Positions 16,624-24,920 of a stretch of DNA of 64,000 bases are shown here, in pieces. The first letter of the stretch is position 1; each line of letters begins with the position of its first letter. The notes under the pieces are model-generated. The model did no database searches, was not told the origin of the DNA, and saw only the letters and a program-made list of their open reading frames with translations. Both the position numbers and the translations under genes were made by a program. This stretch comes from Franconibacter pulveris DSM 19144 (GTDB taxonomy: Bacteria; Pseudomonadota; Gammaproteobacteria; Enterobacterales; Enterobacteriaceae): the NCBI GenBank assembly GCA_000621185.1, contig KK211221.1:763347-827346 (forward strand). Reading direction: 5' to 3'.

Positions 16624-18167
16624 AGCTGAACTGTTTGTCCCTGTTTCGCCGGTGGGTCGGCTATGCGGCGCTCGGTCTGTTGTTAAGCGGCGCCCAGGCC
16701 GCAACGGAGCTGCCCGCCTCCGGCTATCCGGTGCGCAGCGGCGAGCTCACCGCCCAGGAGATGACGATGGCGAAAAACGCCTGGCAATATTTCGTCGCCA
16801 ACTATCAGCCGACCACCGGGCTTGTGAACGCGGTAAACAAATACCCGTCCACCACCATGTGGGACAGCGCTTCGTATCTTGCCGCCATGACCGCGGCCCG
16901 CGAGCTCGGCATTATTGATAAAGCGGAGTTCGACCGCCGCATGCTGAAAATTCTCGCCACGCTCAACACCATCCAGCTCTATAACAACGAGCTGCCGAAC
17001 AAAGCCTATAACACCATCAACGGCCAGAAGGTGAACTACCTGAACAAGCCCGGCGATATCGGCTTTTCGGCGCTGGATATCGGCCGCATGCTTTTGTGGC
17101 TGAAAATCATCAAAGAGCGCTACCCGGAATATGGCAACAGCGTGGATAACATCGTGCTCGGCTGGGACTTCTCCCACGTCGTCGACCCCTGCGGCACGCT
17201 CTACGGCGCGGTAGTTGAAAACGGCAAACCGAAATATGTGCAGGAGGGACGGCTGGGGTATGAAGAGTACGCCTCGGCGGGCTACCAGCTCTGGGGCTTC
17301 AACACCTGCCAGGCCAACCGCCCGGAGCCTTACGATCTGGCGGAAATCTATTGCGTGATGGTGCCTTATGATTCGCGCGACCCGCGCCAGACCTATCAGC
17401 ATAACTATGTCGTTACTGAATCTTATCTGCTGCACGGGCTGGAGCTTGGGTTTGATAACCCCACCGACCGCGACGACAGCCCGCGTAACTTTACCCACCC
17501 GTGGATGAAAAACTTCGCCGACCGCGTTTATCAGGCGCAGGAGAACCGTTACGCCATTACCGGCATTTTAACCGCCCGTTCCGAGCACCAGCTCGATAAA
17601 TCGCCCTACTTTGTCTACGACACGGTTTTCAGCGACGGCTTTAACTGGAACACCATTACCGATAAAGGCCAGTACGTGCCCAACTCGGCGGCGGTGTCGC
17701 TGAAAGCGGCGCTGGGCATGTGGGCGCTGTGGGACTCGCCCTACACCGATCGCCTGCTGACCACCATTGAAAACGCCAGCCAGCAAGGCCTTGGCTACTA
17801 CGAAGGGCTATATGAAAACGGCGACGGCCCTATCAAGGAGTTCACCGCCAACAACAACGGCATCATGATGGAGGCGCTGCTGTTCAAAAAAGAGGGCAAG
17901 CTGCTGCGCTTTAACACCAACCAGCCCAAAAACAAAGATTTCGCCCCGTCGCTGTGGGAGAAAAAGCTGGTCAACCTGTTTGAGGAGAACAACACCCGCC
18001 GCAACCGCCCCTTTATCGACCCGACGCCGGGCGTGAAGAACTGGTGCGAACAGACCGGCACCGCGCTGCGCACAGCGCCCTCCTGCCAGGCGTGCCAGTG
18101 CGCCTCCTGTAAGGACGACGCGCCTGTCAAATTGCCTCCGGTGACCGCCTCATGCTTAAAACAGTAA
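16620..18167 (+). CDS. DUF3131 protein, paralogue 2, with Cys-rich tail
   Basis: 515 residues with a cleavable-looking signal peptide (WVGYAALGLLLSGAQAA). It shares the DUF3131 signature (WQYFVANYQPTTGLVN, residues 55-70) and a second landmark SDGFNWNTITDKGQYVPNSA with paralogue 3. The last 40 residues are unique and carry six cysteines in the spacing WC, SC, AC, QC, SC, SC, suggesting disulphides or metal binding. The start overlaps the stop of paralogue 1 (ATGA) and AGGAG lies 8 bp upstream. It is probably free in the periplasm or secreted, unlike its anchored neighbours. Confidence 0.8.
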   Translation: MKLNCLSLFRRWVGYAALGLLLSGAQAATELPASGYPVRSGELTAQEMTMAKNAWQYFVANYQPTTGLVNAVNKYPSTTMWDSASYLAAMTAARELGIIDKAEFDRRMLKILATLNTIQLYNNELPNKAYNTINGQKVNYLNKPGDIGFSALDIGRMLLWLKIIKERYPEYGNSVDNIVLGWDFSHVVDPCGTLYGAVVENGKPKYVQEGRLGYEEYASAGYQLWGFNTCQANRPEPYDLAEIYCVMVPYDSRDPRQTYQHNYVVTESYLLHGLELGFDNPTDRDDSPRNFTHPWMKNFADRVYQAQENRYAITGILTARSEHQLDKSPYFVYDTVFSDGFNWNTITDKGQYVPNSAAVSLKAALGMWALWDSPYTDRLLTTIENASQQGLGYYEGLYENGDGPIKEFTANNNGIMMEALLFKKEGKLLRFNTNQPKNKDFAPSLWEKKLVNLFEENNTRRNRPFIDPTPGVKNWCEQTGTALRTAPSCQACQCASCKDDAPVKLPPVTASCLKQ

Positions 18168-19546
18168 GCCGCCTGCTGTTGCTGGCGCTCCTGATAGCCC
18201 TGCTCGCTTTTGCGTTCGCCGCAAGAGACGGCGCGGGCTGGCGCTGGCTCACCAAAGGAGGCTGGCACACCACGGCGCGCATCAGCGCCCTGACGCCGCA
18301 GGAGCGCGAATGGGCCGCGGTTGCCTGGCGCTACTTCGTCAATAACACCCAGCCGCAGACGGGGCTGGTGAACGGCAGCGACAAGCAGCCGCGCGTCACC
18401 CTCTGGCAGATGGGCGATACGCTGATTGCGCTGCTCGCCGCCCGTGAGCTGGGGCTGGTGAAAGAGGCGGAGTTTGACGACCGGCTGACGCGCCTGCTCG
18501 GCACGCTCAACCGCCTGATGCTCTCAGAGAGCCGCACGCCGGGGCGAATGTACTCCACCCAGTCCGCCACCATGGTCGATTTTGCCGGCAAGCCGGTGAA
18601 AAGCGGCTGGTCGGCCCGCGATATGGCCCGCCTGCTGCTGGCGCTGCGCCTTACCGCCGACTGGGCGCCGCAGTATCAGGAGTACCTTGAGCGCATCGTA
18701 CTGCGCTGGAATTTCTGCCCGGTTGTCGATAAGCACGGGGAGCTGTGGTCATCAATGCTGGTGGAAGGCGCGCCGACGCTTCGCGAAGAGCTGCGTCTTG
18801 GCGAAAGCGAGTATGCCGCCAGCGCGTTTCGTCTCTGGGGCTTCGACCCGCAAAAAGCGCTGAACCCGCCTGCGCAGAACGTGATTATTTACCAGCGCGC
18901 GCTGGCGGTAGACGCCCGCGACCCGCGCACCACCTGGCAGCCTTCGCTTATCTCTACCCTGCCTTACATGCTGCCGGGCCTGGAGTACGGCTGGCAGCCG
19001 CCCGGCATCAACGACGAAATCAGTCAGTCGCTGCGCGAGCGGGCGAATCTCGTCTATCTCACCCAGCAAACCCGCTGGGAAAAAGAAAAGGTGCTGACCG
19101 CCCGCGCCGACTATTTTGTCGGCGAAGCGCCCTGGCACGTTGCCGACACCGTCTGGGGCAACGGCTTTGCCTGGAATACGCTTGGCGACGACGGCAAGTA
19201 TTACCCGCGTCGGGCGCAGGTCACCACCAAAGCGGTGTTCGCGCTGTGGGCGCTCTGGGAAACCCCTTATACCGACGCCCTGATGCGCGTCGCGCAGCGG
19301 ATGTTCGACGACAAGCGCGGCTGGTACGAAGGCCGGGTGGAAGCGACCGGCGATTACAACCGCATGGTGACGCTCTCCACCAACGCCACGGTGCTGGAGG
19401 CGCTCTTCTATAAGGCGCACGGCGGCCCTTTGCTGCGCGGCGGGCTTATCGAAAGCGACAGCTACTTCAGCCTGCGGGCGCAGGACACGTTTACTTCGCC
19501 GGGCCTCTGCCTGCCGGGCGAGCGCCGTACGGAGGCCAGAAAATGA
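18152..19546 (+). CDS. DUF3131 protein, paralogue 3
   Basis: 464 residues with an N-terminal hydrophobic anchor (residues 5-23) and the signature WRYFVNNTQPQTGLVN at residues 59-74. The C-terminal landmark is NGFAWNTLGDDGKYYPRRAQ. It overlaps paralogue 2 by 16 bp and its stop overlaps the next start. Paralogues 2 and 3 resemble each other more than either resembles paralogue 1, pointing to stepwise duplication. Confidence 0.8.
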   Translation: MLKTVSRLLLLALLIALLAFAFAARDGAGWRWLTKGGWHTTARISALTPQEREWAAVAWRYFVNNTQPQTGLVNGSDKQPRVTLWQMGDTLIALLAARELGLVKEAEFDDRLTRLLGTLNRLMLSESRTPGRMYSTQSATMVDFAGKPVKSGWSARDMARLLLALRLTADWAPQYQEYLERIVLRWNFCPVVDKHGELWSSMLVEGAPTLREELRLGESEYAASAFRLWGFDPQKALNPPAQNVIIYQRALAVDARDPRTTWQPSLISTLPYMLPGLEYGWQPPGINDEISQSLRERANLVYLTQQTRWEKEKVLTARADYFVGEAPWHVADTVWGNGFAWNTLGDDGKYYPRRAQVTTKAVFALWALWETPYTDALMRVAQRMFDDKRGWYEGRVEATGDYNRMVTLSTNATVLEALFYKAHGGPLLRGGLIESDSYFSLRAQDTFTSPGLCLPGERRTEARK

Positions 19547-19980
19547 AATTCTACCGCGACCTGTTTGACGCAAGCCTGAGCCGGGTTTTTCCGCAGGATG
19601 ACAAAACGCCCTTTTTCAACGCCTTTTACGAGAAGTTCATCCATATGTCGCCGGAAACGGAGCGCCATTTCCAGGCGGTGAACGCCGATGACCTGCGCCG
19701 CCTTATCCATAAAAGCTTTTTCGCCATGCTGGCGGTGGACGGCTCGCTGTTCGTGCCCGACTTTCTGGAAAGCCTGGCCCGCGACCAGGGCAGCGGCGGG
19801 ATTGGCCTGCCGCCGGGCTTCTTCGCGCTGTGGCGTCTGGCGATGCTCAATACCGTGCGCGAGCGCGACCCGCTGTGCGACGAAGAGGTGCTGACCGCCT
19901 GGGCGATGTCGATTGCGCCAGGGCTTGAGTATCTGCGCCGCCAGGCGGAGCTGCACTATCAGGCGGGAGAGCAGCCATGA
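19543..19980 (+). CDS. Globin-fold protein lacking the proximal histidine
   Basis: 145 residues resembling sensor-globin domains: FFNAFYEKFIHMSPETERHF, then LRRLIHKSFFAMLAVDG, then FLESLARDQGSGGIGLPPGFF. In haem globins the segment LxxLxxxHxxxG carries the proximal His; here the corresponding residue is D81, so haem binding in the usual way is unlikely. Non-haem globin domains are known at the N-terminus of RsbR stressosome proteins. The gene overlaps its neighbours on both sides by 4 bp and directly precedes the hybrid kinase, so it may be an accessory sensor for that kinase or for the partner-switching module. The fold is inferred from motif pattern only. Confidence 0.6.
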   Translation: MKFYRDLFDASLSRVFPQDDKTPFFNAFYEKFIHMSPETERHFQAVNADDLRRLIHKSFFAMLAVDGSLFVPDFLESLARDQGSGGIGLPPGFFALWRLAMLNTVRERDPLCDEEVLTAWAMSIAPGLEYLRRQAELHYQAGEQP

Positions 19981-22682
19981 ACGCGCATTCGCAATACGAT
20001 CTTAATGCCCTGCCGGCGGCGGTGATGATTTATGACGCCGAAGAACGGCTGGCGGCGTGGAATGAGAACATCACGCGCTTTTATCCGACGCTCGCGCCGC
20101 ATCTGCATAAAGGGGCCACGCTCTCAGAGCTGGCGGTCCGCTTTATTGACGCCGCCTACGATACCGAGCCGGGACGTCGCCAGGCGCTGGCGGCCTCCAT
20201 CGTCGCCAACTGTCGCCAGGATAACCATTGCGAAGTGCGCCATGCGAGCGGGCGCCGCGTCTTCGTGCAACACCAGCGGTTGCCGGATGGCGGCATCGTC
20301 AGCCTGCACACGGACATTACGCGTCTCGACATGGCCCGCAACTCCCGCCAGTTGCTGCATGACGATTTTCTGCTGGCGGCGGAATCCATTCATATCGGCA
20401 TCTGGGACTGGCAGGTCACGCCGGATATTTTGCAGGTTAACGACGCGCTGCTGATGCTCACAGGCCAGCCGCGCGGCGAGTGGCATTACAGCGCGCGCTT
20501 CCTGCAGGGGCTGGTGCATGAAGAGGACCGCCCCGTGCTGCGTGAAGCGATGCAGAAGGCGCGCAAACACCACCAGCCGGTGTTTGAGTGTGAGATCCGG
20601 GTGCGGCATGCGCAGGGGCACTGGCGCTGGATGCTGCTCTCCGGCCAGGTGATCACGCTCACGATGGACGGCGAAATGGAGCGCGTTATCGGCACGCTGC
20701 AGGATATTACCCGGCGTAAAGAGGCGGAGCTTATCGCCATTGACGCGGCGAAAGCGGCGCGCCAGGCGAACGAGGCGAAAAGCGCCTTCCTCGCCAATAT
20801 GAGTCACGAAATTCGCACGCCGATGAACGGCATTCTGGGGATGACGCAGCTGTGCCTGGAAACAGATCTCAACGCCGAGCAGCGCGACTATTTGACCCTT
20901 GTGATGAGTTCGGCCCAGTCGCTTTTGCACATCATTAACGACATCCTGGATTTCTCAAAAATCGAGGCGGGGAAAATTGAGCTGGAGGAAGAGGCGCTGG
21001 CTATCCGCCCCTTTATTCAGACGCTCATCCGCCCGCAGATGCCCGCCGCCAGTGAAAAGGGAGTGGAGCTGCTGGTGGATATCGCCCCGCAGGTGCCGGA
21101 CGTGCTGCGGTTCGACAGCGTGCGGCTGCGCCAGATCCTCACCAATCTCTTAAGCAACGCGCTGAAGTTTACGCATCAGGGCGAAGTGCTGCTGGCGATA
21201 GAGCCGGATAAACGGGCGGGCCGTTGGCGCTTTCGCGTGCGCGACAGCGGCATCGGCATTCCTGCTGAGAAGCAGCAGCTGATATTTGAAGCCTTCAGCC
21301 AGGCGGACAGCTCCACCACCCGGCGCTATGGCGGCACCGGGCTTGGGCTGACCATCTCCGCGCGGCTTGTCGGCATGATGGGCGGCCTGCTTGAGGTGAC
21401 CAGCGCGCCGGGCCTCGGCAGCGAGTTTTCGTTCTCGCTGGCGCTGGAAAGCGCCCTTTCCGTCAGCGACAACCGCAAAGAGCAGCGTTTCAGCGGCGAG
21501 CGAGTGCTGGTGGTGGACGATAACGCCACCAACCTGCGGCTGCTGAACGCGATGTTGACCGCCATGGGCCTCGCGCCCCGGTGCGTGGATAACCCCCGGG
21601 AGGCGCTGGTTCAGGTGTCGCAGCAGCCCCCTTTCCCGGTGATTTTGCTGGATGCGCAAATGCCCGACATGGACGGCGTTTCGCTGGCGCTGGAGCTCTC
21701 CGTGCTGCCGCAGGCGCGACAGAGCCGCATCATCATGCTGAGCTCCATGAACCGTCATTTCGACATGAACACGCTTAAGCGCATCGGCATCGCCCATTAC
21801 CTCCACAAGCCGGTGGATCAGAGCGAACTGCATCAGGCGCTCAATGCGCTGCTGCGCCCCGCCGCGCCCGCCGCGTTGTCCGCCGCCTCGCCCCAGCCCG
21901 CGCCAGGTGAGACGCCGCAGCGCCCGCTGCGCATTCTGCTGGCGGAAGACAATCTGGTGAACCAGCGGCTGGCGAACCGGCTGCTGGAGCAACTGGGGCA
22001 CCGCTGCGAGACGGTGGGCGACGGCGCCGCGGCGCTGGCGCGCTGGCGCGAAGAGAACTGGGACGTGGTGCTGATGGATTTGCAAATGCCCCACATGGAC
22101 GGCGAAACCGCCATCGCGCTGCTGCGCGAAGAAGAGCGGCCGCGCGCGGGGGCGCGTCAGCCCGTCATCGCCATGACCGCTCACGCCATGCAGGGCGATA
22201 AAGAGCGCTGTCTGGCGATGGGCTTCGATGGCTATATCGCCAAACCGATAACGCGGGAAGCGCTGACCGCTGAGCTTAACCGCGTGACGGCGACCGCGGC
22301 GCCTGCGCCCGCGCCAAACGCGCAAACGACGCCTGCGGACGAAGGGCTGCCGGTGGAAGCCGCGCTGCTTGAACAGTGCGGCGGCGACCCGCAACTGGTG
22401 ACCGAGCTGATGGCGATTTTTCGCAGCGAGATAGCCTTGCTGGTGGCGGAGATAGAACAGGCCATCGCCGGGCAGGATCGGGAAGCGCTGCGTCGCGCCG
22501 CCCATAAGCTGCGCGGCGAAGCCATCACCCTCGATTTTAACCGGCTGGGCGAGCTGCTGCGCCAGCTGGAAACCGGCGCGAAAACCCTGAGCGAGACGCA
22601 CCTTAACCAGCTGTTACAAGCCTTGCGCCAGGAGCAAACCCGCGTCGTCGCCTGGCTGCAACGAAGAGAGGAGAAGCGATGA
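19977..22682 (+). CDS. Hybrid sensor histidine kinase with two receivers and HPt
   Basis: 901 residues and no obvious membrane segment, so cytoplasmic. Two PAS domains (about 8-120 and 133-250) are followed by a HisKA domain with H277 in NMSHEIRTPMNG, a GHKL ATPase (LLSNALKFTHQG; DSGIGIP; GGTGLGLTIS), receiver 1 (D559 in LLDAQMPDMDG) and receiver 2 (D701 in LMDLQMPHMDG). The C-terminal HPt domain has H843 in AAHKLRGEA. All phosphorelay residues are present. The HPt must hand phosphate to a separate receiver, and the only one encoded in the locus is the receiver-PP2C protein of the divergent operon. The signal read by the PAS domains is unknown. Confidence 0.93.
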   Translation: MNAHSQYDLNALPAAVMIYDAEERLAAWNENITRFYPTLAPHLHKGATLSELAVRFIDAAYDTEPGRRQALAASIVANCRQDNHCEVRHASGRRVFVQHQRLPDGGIVSLHTDITRLDMARNSRQLLHDDFLLAAESIHIGIWDWQVTPDILQVNDALLMLTGQPRGEWHYSARFLQGLVHEEDRPVLREAMQKARKHHQPVFECEIRVRHAQGHWRWMLLSGQVITLTMDGEMERVIGTLQDITRRKEAELIAIDAAKAARQANEAKSAFLANMSHEIRTPMNGILGMTQLCLETDLNAEQRDYLTLVMSSAQSLLHIINDILDFSKIEAGKIELEEEALAIRPFIQTLIRPQMPAASEKGVELLVDIAPQVPDVLRFDSVRLRQILTNLLSNALKFTHQGEVLLAIEPDKRAGRWRFRVRDSGIGIPAEKQQLIFEAFSQADSSTTRRYGGTGLGLTISARLVGMMGGLLEVTSAPGLGSEFSFSLALESALSVSDNRKEQRFSGERVLVVDDNATNLRLLNAMLTAMGLAPRCVDNPREALVQVSQQPPFPVILLDAQMPDMDGVSLALELSVLPQARQSRIIMLSSMNRHFDMNTLKRIGIAHYLHKPVDQSELHQALNALLRPAAPAALSAASPQPAPGETPQRPLRILLAEDNLVNQRLANRLLEQLGHRCETVGDGAAALARWREENWDVVLMDLQMPHMDGETAIALLREEERPRAGARQPVIAMTAHAMQGDKERCLAMGFDGYIAKPITREALTAELNRVTATAAPAPAPNAQTTPADEGLPVEAALLEQCGGDPQLVTELMAIFRSEIALLVAEIEQAIAGQDREALRRAAHKLRGEAITLDFNRLGELLRQLETGAKTLSETHLNQLLQALRQEQTRVVAWLQRREEKR

Positions 22683-24871
22683 TACGTTACGCGCTTGCGC
22701 TGTGGTGTTGTGTTGCCGCCTTCGCTCAGGCGACTGCGCTGCCGGTCACCTGGTCTCTTGCCGGCGACTGGCGCGCCCATGACGCCAACGACCCGGCCTT
22801 TGACGGCGTGCGCGCCCGCGATGACGGCTGGTCTTCTCTGCGCGTGCCCGCCAACTGGTACAGCGCGGGACGCGATCACCAGGGGGCGCTCTGGTATCGC
22901 CACGCCTTTACCCTGCCGAAACTTAGCGATGATACGCTGGCGACGCTCACCTTCGACGGCGTGGATTACTTTGCCGATGTAACGCTTAACGGCCAACCGC
23001 TCGGCCGCCACGAAGGCTATTTTCAGCGCTTCTCGCTGGATGCGACCGACGCGTTGCGCCGCCATAACCGGCTGGCGGTGAAAGTGGACAGCCCGTTTGA
23101 AGACCCAAAAACTATCTGGCCGCTGCATAAAAACATGGTCAAGGGCGTGCTGAACCAGCACGACACGCGCCCCGGCGGCGCCTGGTCGCCGGAGGGCCAG
23201 GACGCCAACTCCGGCGGCATCTGGGCGCCGGTGCGGCTGCACCTGAGCCGCGGCGCGGCGATTGACGAGGTCATCGTACGCCCCGACTGGCAGGCGGGCC
23301 TGGAGAAACCCCGCCTGCGTGCGGAGATAGTTTACCGCGCCCGCGAAAACCGTCACGCCACGCTGCGCCTGACGGCGTCCCCCGCTAACTTTGCCGGCGA
23401 CAGCTTTCGTCTTGAGCAGCCCGTGACGCTCAGCGCCACCGGCAAAACGGCGCAGCGTCTGCGCGTCACGCTGCCGATGGACGGCGCGAAGCTCTGGTGG
23501 CCCGCAGGCTACGGCAAGCCGCATCTCTACCAGATTCGGGCGAGCCTGCACGACGCGCAAGGGGTGATGGACGTGGCGAAAACCCGTACCGGGCTGCGTA
23601 AAGCGCAGGAAATGCCGGATAACCAGGGCTGGCGGATTAACGACAAACGCATTTTCATCAAAGGCTCCAACTACATCGGCTCGCCCTGGCTTAGCGAGAT
23701 GACGGCGAAAACGTATCGCCGCGATTTTCAACTGGTGCTGGCGATGAACGCCAACGCCATTCGCGTGCATGGCCACGTGGCGGGACGGCCGCTTTATCAG
23801 GTGGCGGATGAGATGGGGTTGATGATCTGGCAGGATGTGCCGCTCCAGTGGGGGTATAACAACAGCGAGGCGTTTGCCGACAACGCGGCGCGCCAGACCC
23901 GCGAGATGGTGGCGCAGTTTGGCAACTCCCCGGCCATTATCGCCTGGGGCGGCCACAACGAGCCGCCATGGAACTCGCCGTGGATGGAAAAACGCTTCCC
24001 GGACTGGAATAACAATCTCAACCGGATGTTGACGGAGCGCGTGGCGGATGCGCTGGCGGAAGACACATCGCGCATCGTCCACCGTTTCTCCGCGGTCGAA
24101 GAGCACTACTGGCAGGGGTGGTATTTCGGCACCATGCGCGACATGCTGGCGCCCGCCAAAACCGGCATCATCACCGAATTCGGCGCTCAGGCGCTGCCGG
24201 ACCTGGCGACGCTGAAGACCATTATTCCGCCGCAGCTGCGCTGGCCCGCCACCACGGCGGCGGACGACCCGGGCTGGACGCGCTGGAAATACCATAACTT
24301 CCAGCCGTTCCAGACCCTTAAGTTCGCCCACATCCCGCGCGGCGAGAACCTGGAAACGTTTATCCATAATACCCAGCGCTACCAGGCGCAACTGGTGGCG
24401 CTGGCGGCGGAGAGCTACCGACGCCAGCGTTACCAGCCGGTCACCGCGCTGTTCCAGTTTATGTTTGTGGAAACCTGGCCTTCGATAAACTGGGGCGTGG
24501 TGGATTACCTGCGTAAGCCCAAGGCGGGCTATTACGCCCTGCAGCGCGCCTATCAGCCGCTGCTGCCCTCCATCGAACCGGTGACCGCCGTCTGGCAAAA
24601 AGGCCAGCCTGGCAGCGTTGGGCTGTGGGCCATTAATGACACCTTCGCCGATTGCCGGGCGTGCACGTTAACGTGGACCGTGACGCAGAATAACCGCACC
24701 CTGCTTGCGTCGCAGACGCGCCGGACGCTGGCCGCCGACAGCCTGAACAAGATTGAGACGCTGAACATCACGCCGCAGGCGGCGGGCGAGCTTCTGGTGA
24801 GCTTTACCATTTACGACGCGAAAGGAAAGGTGGTGGGGAAAAACCGCTATCGCGAAACGGTGAAAGAGTAA
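22679..24871 (+). CDS. Exported GH2 beta-mannosidase-like glycoside hydrolase
   Basis: 730 residues with a signal peptide (ALALWCCVAAFAQATA). The N-terminal sugar-binding jelly roll (WYRHAFTLP, FDGVDYFADVTLNGQPLGRHEG) precedes an immunoglobulin-like domain and a TIM barrel. The acid/base is E428 in GGHNEP and the nucleophile E500 in ITEFGAQ. The WNxNG-type and FIKGSNYIGS motifs fit GH2 exo-beta-mannosidase/glucosaminidase relatives. As last gene of a polysaccharide operon with export signal, it probably trims, recycles or edits the polymer, hinting at beta-mannose or a related sugar in it. It overlaps the kinase stop codon by 4 bp. Confidence 0.88.
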   Translation: MIRYALALWCCVAAFAQATALPVTWSLAGDWRAHDANDPAFDGVRARDDGWSSLRVPANWYSAGRDHQGALWYRHAFTLPKLSDDTLATLTFDGVDYFADVTLNGQPLGRHEGYFQRFSLDATDALRRHNRLAVKVDSPFEDPKTIWPLHKNMVKGVLNQHDTRPGGAWSPEGQDANSGGIWAPVRLHLSRGAAIDEVIVRPDWQAGLEKPRLRAEIVYRARENRHATLRLTASPANFAGDSFRLEQPVTLSATGKTAQRLRVTLPMDGAKLWWPAGYGKPHLYQIRASLHDAQGVMDVAKTRTGLRKAQEMPDNQGWRINDKRIFIKGSNYIGSPWLSEMTAKTYRRDFQLVLAMNANAIRVHGHVAGRPLYQVADEMGLMIWQDVPLQWGYNNSEAFADNAARQTREMVAQFGNSPAIIAWGGHNEPPWNSPWMEKRFPDWNNNLNRMLTERVADALAEDTSRIVHRFSAVEEHYWQGWYFGTMRDMLAPAKTGIITEFGAQALPDLATLKTIIPPQLRWPATTAADDPGWTRWKYHNFQPFQTLKFAHIPRGENLETFIHNTQRYQAQLVALAAESYRRQRYQPVTALFQFMFVETWPSINWGVVDYLRKPKAGYYALQRAYQPLLPSIEPVTAVWQKGQPGSVGLWAINDTFADCRACTLTWTVTQNNRTLLASQTRRTLAADSLNKIETLNITPQAAGELLVSFTIYDAKGKVVGKNRYRETVKE

Positions 24872-24888
24872 GGTTTATCGGGCAATGA

Positions 24889-24911
24889 ACAGGCCGGGCG
24901 CCCCGGCCTGT
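24889..24911. terminator. Bidirectional hairpin between the GH2 gene and hmp
   Basis: ACAGGCCGGG / CCCGGCCTGT stem with a 3-nt loop between convergent genes. T-tracts on both sides are poor, so strength is uncertain. Confidence 0.6.
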
Positions 24912-24920
24912 ATTGTCTGG

